Source of the DNA: Planctomycetia bacterium
GTDB lineage: Bacteria > Planctomycetota > Phycisphaerae > Phycisphaerales > SM1A02
Direction of reading: 5' to 3'
Assembly (NCBI GenBank): GCA_005792145.1
Contig: SXSS01000115.1
Coordinates: 1-46,755 of the forward strand
DNA length: 46,755 nt
Part shown: piece by piece, positions 40,456 through 46,755 of the stretch
Position numbering within the stretch: position 1 is the first letter of the stretch
How the letters are laid out: the number at the start of each line of letters is the position of its first letter
Made by a program: the position numbers and the translations under genes
Notes under the pieces: model-generated
Seen by the model: only the letters and a program-made list of their open reading frames with translations
Told to the model about the DNA's origin: nothing
The model's database searches: none

Positions 40456-42735
40456 TTAACGGCGTCCACGGCCTCCGCCGCCACTATTTCCGCCTCGACC
40501 TCCACCACCGCCACCACCGCCACCACGATCGTCCCTGCGCCCTTCACCTTGGTCAGGCGAATCTTGACCCTCGGCTCCGACGAGGGCTGGATCTGGTGGA
40601 TCCAACATCGCCTTTCGGCTCAGTTTGATGCGACCGGTGTCGTCGACATTGATGACCTTGACCTTGATAACGTCGCCGATTTTTAGGACCTCGTTGACAT
40701 TGCGCACGAATCCGTGAGCGAGTTCGCTGACATGGACCATTCCATCAGTTCCTGGCGCGAGTTCTACAAATGCTCCAAATTCCTTGATGGAAACGACGCG
40801 GCCTTCATAGACCGTACCGACTTTGATCTCCGCTCCGAGCGCTTCGATTTCGGCGCGTGCTTGCGCTGCCGATTCTGCGTTCGAGCAAGCGATGAAGACA
40901 GTTCCATCTTCTTCGATGTCGATCTGTGCGCCTGTTCGCTCTTGGATACTTCGGATCATCTTGCCGCCTGGTCCGATGACCTTTCCGATCTTCTCTGGAT
41001 CGATCTTGACGATCGTGATGCGAGGAGCAATCGGCGAAATGTCGGCGCGTGGCTTGTCGAGGACTTTCTCCATCTCAGTGATGAGATGCAATCGGCCTTC
41101 CTTTGCTTGCTCGAAAATCGTGACGATTTCGTCAAGCAACAATCCGCGTGCCTTCAAGTCCAATTGGATTCCAGTGATTCCCTCACGGGTTCCAGAAACC
41201 TTGAAGTCCATTTCGCCGAAGAAATCTTCTTCGCCGATGATGTCGGTGACATGGGTGACGCGACCATCGGCGCTGGTGAAACGACCGACGGAAATTCCCG
41301 CGCAAGTCGCCTTGATAGGCACGCCCGCATCCATAAGTGCGAGGCATCCGCCGCAAACGCTGGCCATACTTGATGAACCATTGCTCTCGGTGATTTCGCT
41401 CGTCAGACGAACGGTGTAAGGAAAGTCTTCCGCACTTGGCAGGATGGCAAGCAGAGAACGTTCGGCGAGTGCGCCGTGTCCGATTTCGCGTCGGCCTGGT
41501 CCTGTGATTCGTCCAGCTTCGCCGGTGCAGAATGGAGGGAAGTAATAATGCAGATAGAACTTCTTCGCATATTCCGGCATCAGTCCATCAACGATTTGCT
41601 CATCCTTGGTCGTGCCGAGTGTGCAAGTCACGATGGACTGCGTTTCGCCACGTTGGAAGAACGCGGAGCCGTGGGTTCGAGGCAAGAGCGCCACGCTCAT
41701 ATCAAGCGGACGAATCTGTCGAAGCGGTCGGCCGTCGGCGCGGATGCCCTTTTCTGCAACCAGATAATGCGTGATTTTCTTTTCAAGAATTCGCAGGCAT
41801 TCCTTGGCTTCACGCATTTTGCGTTCGGCGATTTGGTGATCGCTGTAACTCAAACCAGGAGTCAACTGGAAGAACGAGTCGATCGTCCATTTCTTGACGC
41901 GATCAACTTCTGTATTCCGAGCGTGTTTTCCGTTGATTTGTCGAGCAGCAAGCAATGGCTGATATGCCTTCTCTTTCACGATCGCCATCACTTCTGCTGA
42001 TGGCGCAGTGGAATCACCTGCGCGCTTGGCAGGAGCTCCGCACTTTGCGTGCAGCTCATTGATGAGATCGAGGATTGGCTTGACACCATTTTCCAGACCG
42101 AACTTGATCGCAGCAAGCATGTCGCCTTCACTAATTTCTGCGGCGCCGACTTCAATCATGTTGATGCCGTCGGAGTGTCCCGACAAGACAAGATCGAGAT
42201 CGCTGAATTCCATCTGCGCTTGTGTTGGATTGATAATGAAGTGTGGCTGATCATCAATGAAGATTCGTCCGACGCGCACAGTTGCGACTGGTCCATTGAA
42301 TGGAGCGTCGGAAATATGCAGCGCAGCGGATGCGGCTGAACATCCAATCACGTCTGCATCATTCTGTCCGTCGTGGGAGAGAACGAGAACTTGCAATTGA
42401 ACTTCATCCACGAAACCATCTGGAAAGAGCGGACGAATCGGTCGATCCATCATTCTCATCGTGAGAATTTCCTTCTCGCTTGGTGGTCCTTCTTTCTTGC
42501 GGAAACCGCCTGGATACTTGCCGGCGGCTGGTGCTTTTTCACGGTAATCGCAGGTCAATGGGAAGAAATCGATGCCAGCGCGCGGATTGGCGCGGACGGC
42601 GGTCGCAAGGACCACGGTTTCTCCATAAGTTGCGAGGACTGCTCCGCTGGCGAGCTTGGCGATCTTGCCCGTTTCGAGTCGGAAGATTCGTCCACCGATT
42701 TCTTTTTCTACGCTGACGTGCGGTTTTGTTGTCAT
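40456..42735 (-). CDS. pnp: Polyribonucleotide nucleotidyltransferase (PNPase)
   Basis: Phosphorolytic 3'-5' exoribonuclease of RNA decay, 759 residues. Two RNase PH-like cores (the second starting PLRQIRPLDMSVALLPRTHGSAFFQRGETQ) flank the helical linker. The KH domain has IGKVIGPGGKMIRSIQERTG, and the S1 domain has GTVYEGRVVSIKEFGAFVELAPG. The C-terminus is a Gly/Arg-rich tail (nine consecutive Gly, then RGG-type repeats) of about 30 residues, like an RNA-binding RGG box. It follows rpsO by about 150 bp on the same strand, the conserved rpsO-pnp order, with a large hairpin between. Confidence 0.98.
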   Translation of the reverse strand: MTTKPHVSVEKEIGGRIFRLETGKIAKLASGAVLATYGETVVLATAVRANPRAGIDFFPLTCDYREKAPAAGKYPGGFRKKEGPPSEKEILTMRMMDRPIRPLFPDGFVDEVQLQVLVLSHDGQNDADVIGCSAASAALHISDAPFNGPVATVRVGRIFIDDQPHFIINPTQAQMEFSDLDLVLSGHSDGINMIEVGAAEISEGDMLAAIKFGLENGVKPILDLINELHAKCGAPAKRAGDSTAPSAEVMAIVKEKAYQPLLAARQINGKHARNTEVDRVKKWTIDSFFQLTPGLSYSDHQIAERKMREAKECLRILEKKITHYLVAEKGIRADGRPLRQIRPLDMSVALLPRTHGSAFFQRGETQSIVTCTLGTTKDEQIVDGLMPEYAKKFYLHYYFPPFCTGEAGRITGPGRREIGHGALAERSLLAILPSAEDFPYTVRLTSEITESNGSSSMASVCGGCLALMDAGVPIKATCAGISVGRFTSADGRVTHVTDIIGEEDFFGEMDFKVSGTREGITGIQLDLKARGLLLDEIVTIFEQAKEGRLHLITEMEKVLDKPRADISPIAPRITIVKIDPEKIGKVIGPGGKMIRSIQERTGAQIDIEEDGTVFIACSNAESAAQARAEIEALGAEIKVGTVYEGRVVSIKEFGAFVELAPGTDGMVHVSELAHGFVRNVNEVLKIGDVIKVKVINVDDTGRIKLSRKAMLDPPDPALVGAEGQDSPDQGEGRRDDRGGGGGGGGGRGGNSGGGGRGRR

Positions 42736-42805
42736 AACTATGCCTTTCTAAACGAGGTGATAAAAGTCGCGTGATTCATGAATTTGAATTGCGACAAAAT
42801 GAGAA

Positions 42806-42873
42806 CCCCGAGAAGGGCAGAGGCCAAATCGCATCATCCCGTGGACTGCGAATTGGCGACTGCCTTTGCGGGG
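42806..42873 (-). ncRNA. Long rpsO-pnp intergenic hairpin
   Basis: A 68-nt imperfect stem-loop starts 9 nt after the rpsO stop. Paired parts are CCCCG/CGGGG at the base, GGCAG/CTGCC in the middle and CCAAATCGCA/TGCGAATTGG (one mismatch) near a 13-nt loop, separated by small internal loops. In E. coli the same interval holds an attenuating terminator and an RNase III site through which PNPase represses itself. The position here suggests a similar role. It is seen by eye, not by a folding program. Confidence 0.6.
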
Positions 42874-42882
42874 TGAAAAGAA

Positions 42883-43149
42883 CTACTTGCGTAGTCCGAG
42901 TTTCTTGATGAGCGAGGAATAATCTTCGCGACGAGTTTCTGCGAGATATCGCAGAAGACGATTGCGCTTGCTGACCATCAACAGAAGACCGCGGCGACCC
43001 GCGTGATCCTTCTTGTGAGCCTTGAAGTGGGCTTGGAGCGAATTGATGCGCTCGGTCAGAATTGCGATTTGAACTTCAGTCGATCCGCAATCGGTCGCAT
43101 GTTGGCGGTGAGCCGCGATGACTGGTGCTTTTTCTTGGGTCGTGATCAT
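42883..43149 (-). CDS. rpsO: 30S ribosomal protein S15
   Basis: Primary 16S rRNA-binding protein of the small subunit platform. The 88 residues from the ATG at 43149 match the usual 88-89: DCGSTEVQIAILTERINSLQAHFKAHKKDHAGRRGLLLMVSKRNRLLRYL, ending LGLRK. The frame remains open to an ATG at 43218, but that would add 23 non-homologous residues. No strong ribosome-binding site precedes the chosen ATG. A small hairpin lies 25 nt upstream in the leader, where S15 autoregulation sites are found in other bacteria. Confidence 0.97.
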   Translation of the reverse strand: MITTQEKAPVIAAHRQHATDCGSTEVQIAILTERINSLQAHFKAHKKDHAGRRGLLLMVSKRNRLLRYLAETRREDYSSLIKKLGLRK

Positions 43150-43174
43150 TGTTTTCTTGTCTTCTTTCGCTGGA

Positions 43175-43189
43175 CGTTCGTCGCGAACG
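43175..43189 (-). promoter_or_regulatory. Leader hairpin upstream of rpsO
   Basis: CGTTCG, a 3-nt loop and CGAACG form a perfect 6-bp stem 25 nt before the rpsO ATG. Many bacteria regulate S15 by its binding to structures in this leader. That role here is inferred. Confidence 0.35.
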
Positions 43190-43243
43190 CCTGATGTTTG
43201 TTCCTTAGATTTGAGCATTGAAGAGTACCAAATTCAGCCAAAG

Positions 43244-43259
43244 TGGTCAACGGTGACCA
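43244..43259. promoter_or_regulatory. Inverted repeat between rpsO and the carboxylase gene
   Basis: TGGTCA, 4-nt spacer, TGACCA: perfect 6-bp arms in the 219-bp divergent gap. It may be an operator for either gene; no regulator is identified. Confidence 0.3.
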
Positions 43260-43356
43260 TACAGCGATCCATCTAATAGACCGATAACTCCTGAGTGTTT
43301 TCCTCCAACTCTCACAGTACAGATGATTCGACCCACGAACATTCCCGATTGCGACC

Positions 43357-43362
43357 TATCCT
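43357..43362 (+). promoter_or_regulatory. Candidate -10 hexamer of the carboxyltransferase gene (TATCCT)
   Basis: TATCCT lies exactly 6 nt before the ATG at 43369, with no Shine-Dalgarno sequence. The same hexamer at the same distance precedes the YkgJ-family gene at 45667. Confidence 0.4.
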
Positions 43363-43368
43363 GCGGCG

Positions 43369-45006
43369 ATGAAGAGCGCTGCCGAAGGTTTGCGAGGGAC
43401 GACTGATGAATTCGTGGTCCTCAGCGCAAAGATCGAGCAAGGTGGCGGTGCAAGTGGTGTCGAGCGCCAGCATCGTCATGGTCGGCTGACTGCCCGCGAA
43501 CGAATTGGTTTGCTTCTTGATCCTTCTTCCGCGCAGTGCGAATGTGGGCTCCTTGCTGGATGGAATATGTACAAGGAGTATGGCGGTGCGCCGGGCGCAG
43601 GAGTTGTGACAACGATCGGTCAAATCGAAGGCCGCTTGTGCATGGTGATTGCAAACGATGCGACGGTCAAGGCTGGCGCATTTTTTCCGATGACCTGCAA
43701 GAAAATTATTCGGGCGCAGGAAATCGCCCAGCGCGCTCGAATGCCTTTGATTTATCTCGTCGACAGCGCCGGAGTTTTTCTTCCACTTCAGGAAGATGTC
43801 TTTCCAGACACCGATGACTTCGGTCGGATTTTTCGAAACAACGCGGTGATCTCTGCGCAGGGAATTCCGCAGTATGCGGCGATTATGGGAAATTGTGTCG
43901 CTGGCGGCGGATATTTGCCAGTGCTCTGCGACACGCTTTTGATGACCGAAGGAAGCGGGCTCTATCTTGCTGGACCTGCATTGGTCAAGGCAGCGATTGG
44001 TCAAGAAGTGACAAGTGAAGAACTCGGCGGCGCGCAGATGCACGCTGAAATTTCCGGCACAATTGATTTTCGAGAGAAGGACGATCCCGCGTGCATCTCT
44101 CGATTGCGAAGATTGATGACTATGAACGCATCGGCGCCACTCGCATATGAACCGCCAATCGTTGCCGTCGATTCCGAACGCGCCGTCGAGGATGTCTATT
44201 CGGTTTATCGCAGCGAAGTTGGCGCGCAGTACGACACGCGCGATGTGCTGAGGTGCGTTGTCGATCGCGGTTCGATGGACGAGTATCGCATGGAGCATGG
44301 CCCATCACTGGTCTGCCTCTATGCCAGAATTGGCGGTTTTCCAGTCGGAATCGTTGCGAATCAACGCAAGATGACCGAGCGAAAAATGCCGGGCGGCAAG
44401 GCGGGCCCATCGACGGCGAAGTGCATGCCGGGAGTGATCTATGACGACAGCGCCGACAAAGCAGCGCGTTTTATTATGGATGTCAATCAGCGCAAGATTC
44501 CATTGTTGTTCATTCACGACACGACTGGGTTTATGGTTGGTCGCGACAGCGAGCAAACTGGAATCATCCGCGCTGGCGCCAAGATGGTGAACGCGATGAG
44601 CAATTCGATTGTTCCCAAGATCGTCTTGATCGTTGGCAATTCGTATGGCGCTGGAAATTATGCGATGTGCGGTCGCGCCTTCGATCCATTCCTGACATTG
44701 GCGTGGCCAGGCGCGCGCTGCGCAGTGATGGGCGCAGCACAATCCGCAAACACGCTCTTGCAAATTGATCTTGCTGCACGCGAACGCAAGGGAGAGCCCG
44801 TCGACGATGCAATGCGCGAAAAACTTCTCTCCGCAATTTCCGCGTCATATATGGAACAACAGGACATTCGTTATGCCGCGAGCCGAGGGTGGGTTGATCG
44901 AATCATCGAACCGCATCGCACTCGCAGCGAGTTGATCCTCGCACTTCGAACCGCTGCGCAAGCCCCGATCGTTGGAACATTTCACACGGGTGTTCTTCAG
45001 ACCTGA
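43369..45006 (+). CDS. Acyl-CoA carboxylase carboxyltransferase (beta) subunit
   Basis: Biotin-dependent carboxyltransferase of 545 residues, probably 3-methylcrotonyl- or another acyl-CoA carboxylase. The N half has TARERIGLLLDP, an oxyanion-type YLVDSAGVFLPLQ and VFPDTDDFGRIFRNNAVISAQGIPQYAAIMGNCVAGGGYLPVLCD. The C half has DTTGFMVGRDSEQTGIIRAGAKMVNAMSNS and GNSYGAGNYAMCGRAFDPFLTLAWPGARCAVMGA. The VFPD and GIPQ segments resemble MccB more than propionyl-CoA carboxylase. The biotin carboxylase/biotin-carrier subunit is not adjacent. It is followed by rdgB after 14 bp. The substrate needs a wider comparison. Confidence 0.9.
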   Translation: MKSAAEGLRGTTDEFVVLSAKIEQGGGASGVERQHRHGRLTARERIGLLLDPSSAQCECGLLAGWNMYKEYGGAPGAGVVTTIGQIEGRLCMVIANDATVKAGAFFPMTCKKIIRAQEIAQRARMPLIYLVDSAGVFLPLQEDVFPDTDDFGRIFRNNAVISAQGIPQYAAIMGNCVAGGGYLPVLCDTLLMTEGSGLYLAGPALVKAAIGQEVTSEELGGAQMHAEISGTIDFREKDDPACISRLRRLMTMNASAPLAYEPPIVAVDSERAVEDVYSVYRSEVGAQYDTRDVLRCVVDRGSMDEYRMEHGPSLVCLYARIGGFPVGIVANQRKMTERKMPGGKAGPSTAKCMPGVIYDDSADKAARFIMDVNQRKIPLLFIHDTTGFMVGRDSEQTGIIRAGAKMVNAMSNSIVPKIVLIVGNSYGAGNYAMCGRAFDPFLTLAWPGARCAVMGAAQSANTLLQIDLAARERKGEPVDDAMREKLLSAISASYMEQQDIRYAASRGWVDRIIEPHRTRSELILALRTAAQAPIVGTFHTGVLQT

Positions 45007-45020
45007 TTTGTGCGAGCGAA

Positions 45021-45662
45021 TTGAGCAACACAGTGAAGTCCACCGAAATTGTCGTCGCGACGGGAAATCCGCATAAGGTCGATGAGATTCGTGAGATTCT
45101 TGCGGTGTATGGATTTCGCGTGCTGTCATTGACCGATGTGGGAGCGGGGGAGATTCCTGAACCTGAAGAAGATGGCGAAACATTCGCGCACAACGCACGA
45201 ATCAAAGCGACGCAATATGCGCGCGCGATCAATCGAATGGTTCTTGCGGATGATTCTGGGCTCGCTGTCGACGCGCTTGGCGGAGCGCCTGGCGTTTTCA
45301 GCGCGCGATGGTCGGGGATTGGGGTCACACGAGAGGAACGGGATGATGCGAATAATAAAAAGTTGCTTGGGGAATTAGCGTCGGTTGCGATGGATCGCCG
45401 AACTGCGCGTTTCGTTTGCGCAATGTGTTTGTCCGCAGCGGATGGTTCGGTGATCGCTGAAACGGTTGGCGAATTCCACGGTTCGATCGGCACGAATGCG
45501 CGGGGAGTGAATGGATTTGGATATGACCCGCTCTTCGTGGTCGATTCGAGTTGTCGAACAAGTGCAGAATTGACCTCCCAAGAGAAGAACGATCGCAGTC
45601 ACAGAGGCGCAGCCACTCGGGCAATGGCAAAAGTCTTGGCAACGCATCCTTCCCTATCCTGA
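45021..45662 (+). CDS. rdgB: dITP/XTP pyrophosphatase (RdgB/HAM1)
   Basis: House-cleaning enzyme that hydrolyses non-canonical purine NTPs to monophosphates. The 213 residues show IVVATGNPHKVDEIREIL, EEDGETFAHNARIKA, LADDSGLAVDALGGAPGVFSARWSG and NGFGYDPLFVV, with the late SHRGAATRAM segment, all typical of the HAM1 family. The start is TTG at 45021; GTG at 45033 (MKSTEIVVATGN) is a good alternative. It follows the carboxylase gene by 14 bp and is probably co-transcribed. The promoter hexamer for the next gene overlaps its last codons. Confidence 0.96.
   Translation: MSNTVKSTEIVVATGNPHKVDEIREILAVYGFRVLSLTDVGAGEIPEPEEDGETFAHNARIKATQYARAINRMVLADDSGLAVDALGGAPGVFSARWSGIGVTREERDDANNKKLLGELASVAMDRRTARFVCAMCLSAADGSVIAETVGEFHGSIGTNARGVNGFGYDPLFVVDSSCRTSAELTSQEKNDRSHRGAATRAMAKVLATHPSLS
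45655..45660 (+). promoter_or_regulatory. Candidate -10 hexamer of the YkgJ-family gene (TATCCT)
   Basis: TATCCT overlaps the end of rdgB and lies exactly 6 nt before the GTG at 45667, with no ribosome-binding site between. Translational coupling to rdgB is the alternative explanation. Confidence 0.3.
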
Positions 45663-45666
45663 TTGC

Positions 45667-46755
45667 GTGACGATCTCGCTTCCAGTTCTTCCACTCGCAA
45701 CGCCAGGCCAGCGATATTCCTGCCACGGATGTGGCAATTGCTGTAGAGATTTCACAGTTCCGCTTCGACCTGAAGATTCGCAGCGAATACGCCAACAAGC
45801 GTGGGAGTCTCGCATCGGTTTGAATCCAATTGTTGTTTTTCGCGGGCAGGAATATTTGCGACAGCTTCCTGATAGCTCGTGTATTTTCTTGTTGAACGAT
45901 GGGCGCTGTAGAATCCACGCCGAATTTGGATTTGAAACAAAGCCAGTCGCGTGTCAAATATTTCCATATATGTTGGCTCCTGCAGAGACAGCGAGCCAGA
46001 TGGGTGTCAGCTTTGCATGCCAGAGTGTGGTGGAAAATAAAGGAAAGCTATTCAACGAACAAGTTTCTGATGCGCTTCAGATTGTTTCGAGGGGAATTCC
46101 AGAAGTTGTCAGACCCGCTCGGAGTGCAGCAATCTCTCGCGGCAGGCGCGCAGAAGCTGGAGAATTGGAAGTGCTCAAGAGTCGACTTGTTCGTTGGATC
46201 CAACGCGATGCGCCGCTGCATCAAAGATTGGACGGTCTTGCTTGGATCGCCCAAACGCTTTCGGTGGCGCAGTTGAATAAAGTTCGAGGTTCGCGCTTCA
46301 AAGAACTTGTCGATCTTCTCTTTGACGCGCTTGCCGATGAATTGCCTCTGCATCCAATTGACAGCCCAATTCCACGGCAAATTGCCCTTTTTCAAGGCTC
46401 GATTTTCGCGCGCACCGAAGATCCAAAGCTTGTTGCTCAAGGAGCGCCGGGTCGATTTCTTTCGACGATCAGCCAGCTGCGCAGAAATCGTTTGTGGCGT
46501 CGAGGCATCGCCGACAGAGTTGTGCCACCGATTGGTATTGGTTGGCCGGTGGACGCAACCTTCGGTCAGGTTGCGCGGATGGAGCGTGTGCGCGAATCAT
46601 CGGAACTTACAGCCTGCGATGAACTTGTTTCGCGCTGGATGCGATCATCCATCGAGGGAGGTCGCATTTGGGGGTCTGGATATTACGGTTGGAACGCGGT
46701 CGATGGCCTCACCGCATTTGTTCTTTCCGCAGCGACGATCGGTTGGCTTGCAAGA
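45667..46755 (+). CDS. YkgJ-family cysteine-cluster protein (3' end cut by window)
   Basis: At least 363 residues, open to the window edge without a stop. The N-terminal domain has the YkgJ/UPF0153 metal-chelating pattern: YSCHGCGNCCRDF, then SSCIFLLNDGRCRIH, then KPVACQIFPY and a later FACQS. These clusters are thought to bind zinc or iron-sulphur; the biochemical role is unknown. The C-terminal part (about 120-363) is helical and basic with no domain I recognise, longer than most family members. The GTG at 45667 starts 4 nt after the rdgB stop, so the gene is probably in the carboxylase-rdgB operon. No ATG is near the expected N-terminus. Confidence 0.85.
   Translation, partial: MTISLPVLPLATPGQRYSCHGCGNCCRDFTVPLRPEDSQRIRQQAWESRIGLNPIVVFRGQEYLRQLPDSSCIFLLNDGRCRIHAEFGFETKPVACQIFPYMLAPAETASQMGVSFACQSVVENKGKLFNEQVSDALQIVSRGIPEVVRPARSAAISRGRRAEAGELEVLKSRLVRWIQRDAPLHQRLDGLAWIAQTLSVAQLNKVRGSRFKELVDLLFDALADELPLHPIDSPIPRQIALFQGSIFARTEDPKLVAQGAPGRFLSTISQLRRNRLWRRGIADRVVPPIGIGWPVDATFGQVARMERVRESSELTACDELVSRWMRSSIEGGRIWGSGYYGWNAVDGLTAFVLSAATIGWLAR

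Noticed and set aside
43312-44298. 328-residue minus-strand open frame
   Set aside because: Fully antisense to the well-conserved carboxyltransferase gene; His/Arg-rich shadow composition and no family match.
1-46755. tRNA genes, insertion sequences, prophage or defence systems
   Set aside because: I looked for T-loop motifs, transposase and nuclease signatures and terminal repeats and found none; TTCGA-type hits fall inside coding genes.

Overview
This 46.8 kb window is bacterial chromosome of moderate GC, densely packed with genes. It is most likely from the Planctomycetota, with the Phycisphaerae side the best guess. The grounds are pseudopilins with Arg-Arg-Ala-Phe-Thr/Ser-Leu-Ile-Glu leaders, a giant secreted PQQ-type beta-propeller protein, an EF-hand-like loop in a secretion protein, and housekeeping genes scattered in short operons. 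The assignment rests on these traits only; no rRNA is present to confirm it. I saw no tRNA, CRISPR array, transposase, phage or defence cassette.

Left part (1-15,600): a 5'-truncated recJ; phoU plus a UAP1-like UDP-sugar pyrophosphorylase (minus) divergent from pdxJ; a minus-strand operon of a GlmM-like phosphohexomutase, dapA and a NUDIX hydrolase; a PTPS-III-like pterin enzyme and polyphosphate kinase (plus); a small LEA14-like lipoprotein whose end overlaps ppk antisense; a 1399-residue secreted beta-propeller protein; and a low-complexity acidic/lysine-rich protein.

Centre (15,632-31,770, all minus strand): one uninterrupted type II secretion / type IV pilus-like operon of about 16 kb. 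In transcription order it holds a secreted helical protein, gspE, gspF, gspG, gspH, gspI, gspJ, gspK, a GspL/PilMN-like protein, a GspM/PilO-like protein, a GspC/PilP-like protein, the secretin gspD and a lipoprotein. Several junctions are 4-bp ATGA overlaps. No prepilin peptidase and no retraction ATPase are present. The GspL-like and GspC-like proteins end in the same roughly 47-residue module, and several components carry expanded low-complexity tracts (Pro-Ala-Val, poly-Pro, Gly-rich).

Right part (31,973-46,755): an orphan CoA-transferase alpha subunit divergent from an MFS transporter; a divergent sigma-70-family factor; ndk; a complete DNA topoisomerase VI gene pair (B then A), unusual for a bacterium; a cold-shock protein followed by a histidine kinase; the rpsO-pnp pair with a long hairpin between them and an intrinsic terminator after pnp; an acyl-CoA carboxylase carboxyltransferase subunit; rdgB; and a YkgJ-family cysteine-cluster protein cut by the window end.

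The most interesting signals are (i) a recurring TANNNT hexamer 6-8 nt upstream of many transcription-unit start codons, which suggests leaderless mRNAs, (ii) the shared C-terminal module in two secretion-system proteins, (iii) bacterial topoisomerase VI, and (iv) the ExxHGH-type PTPS.
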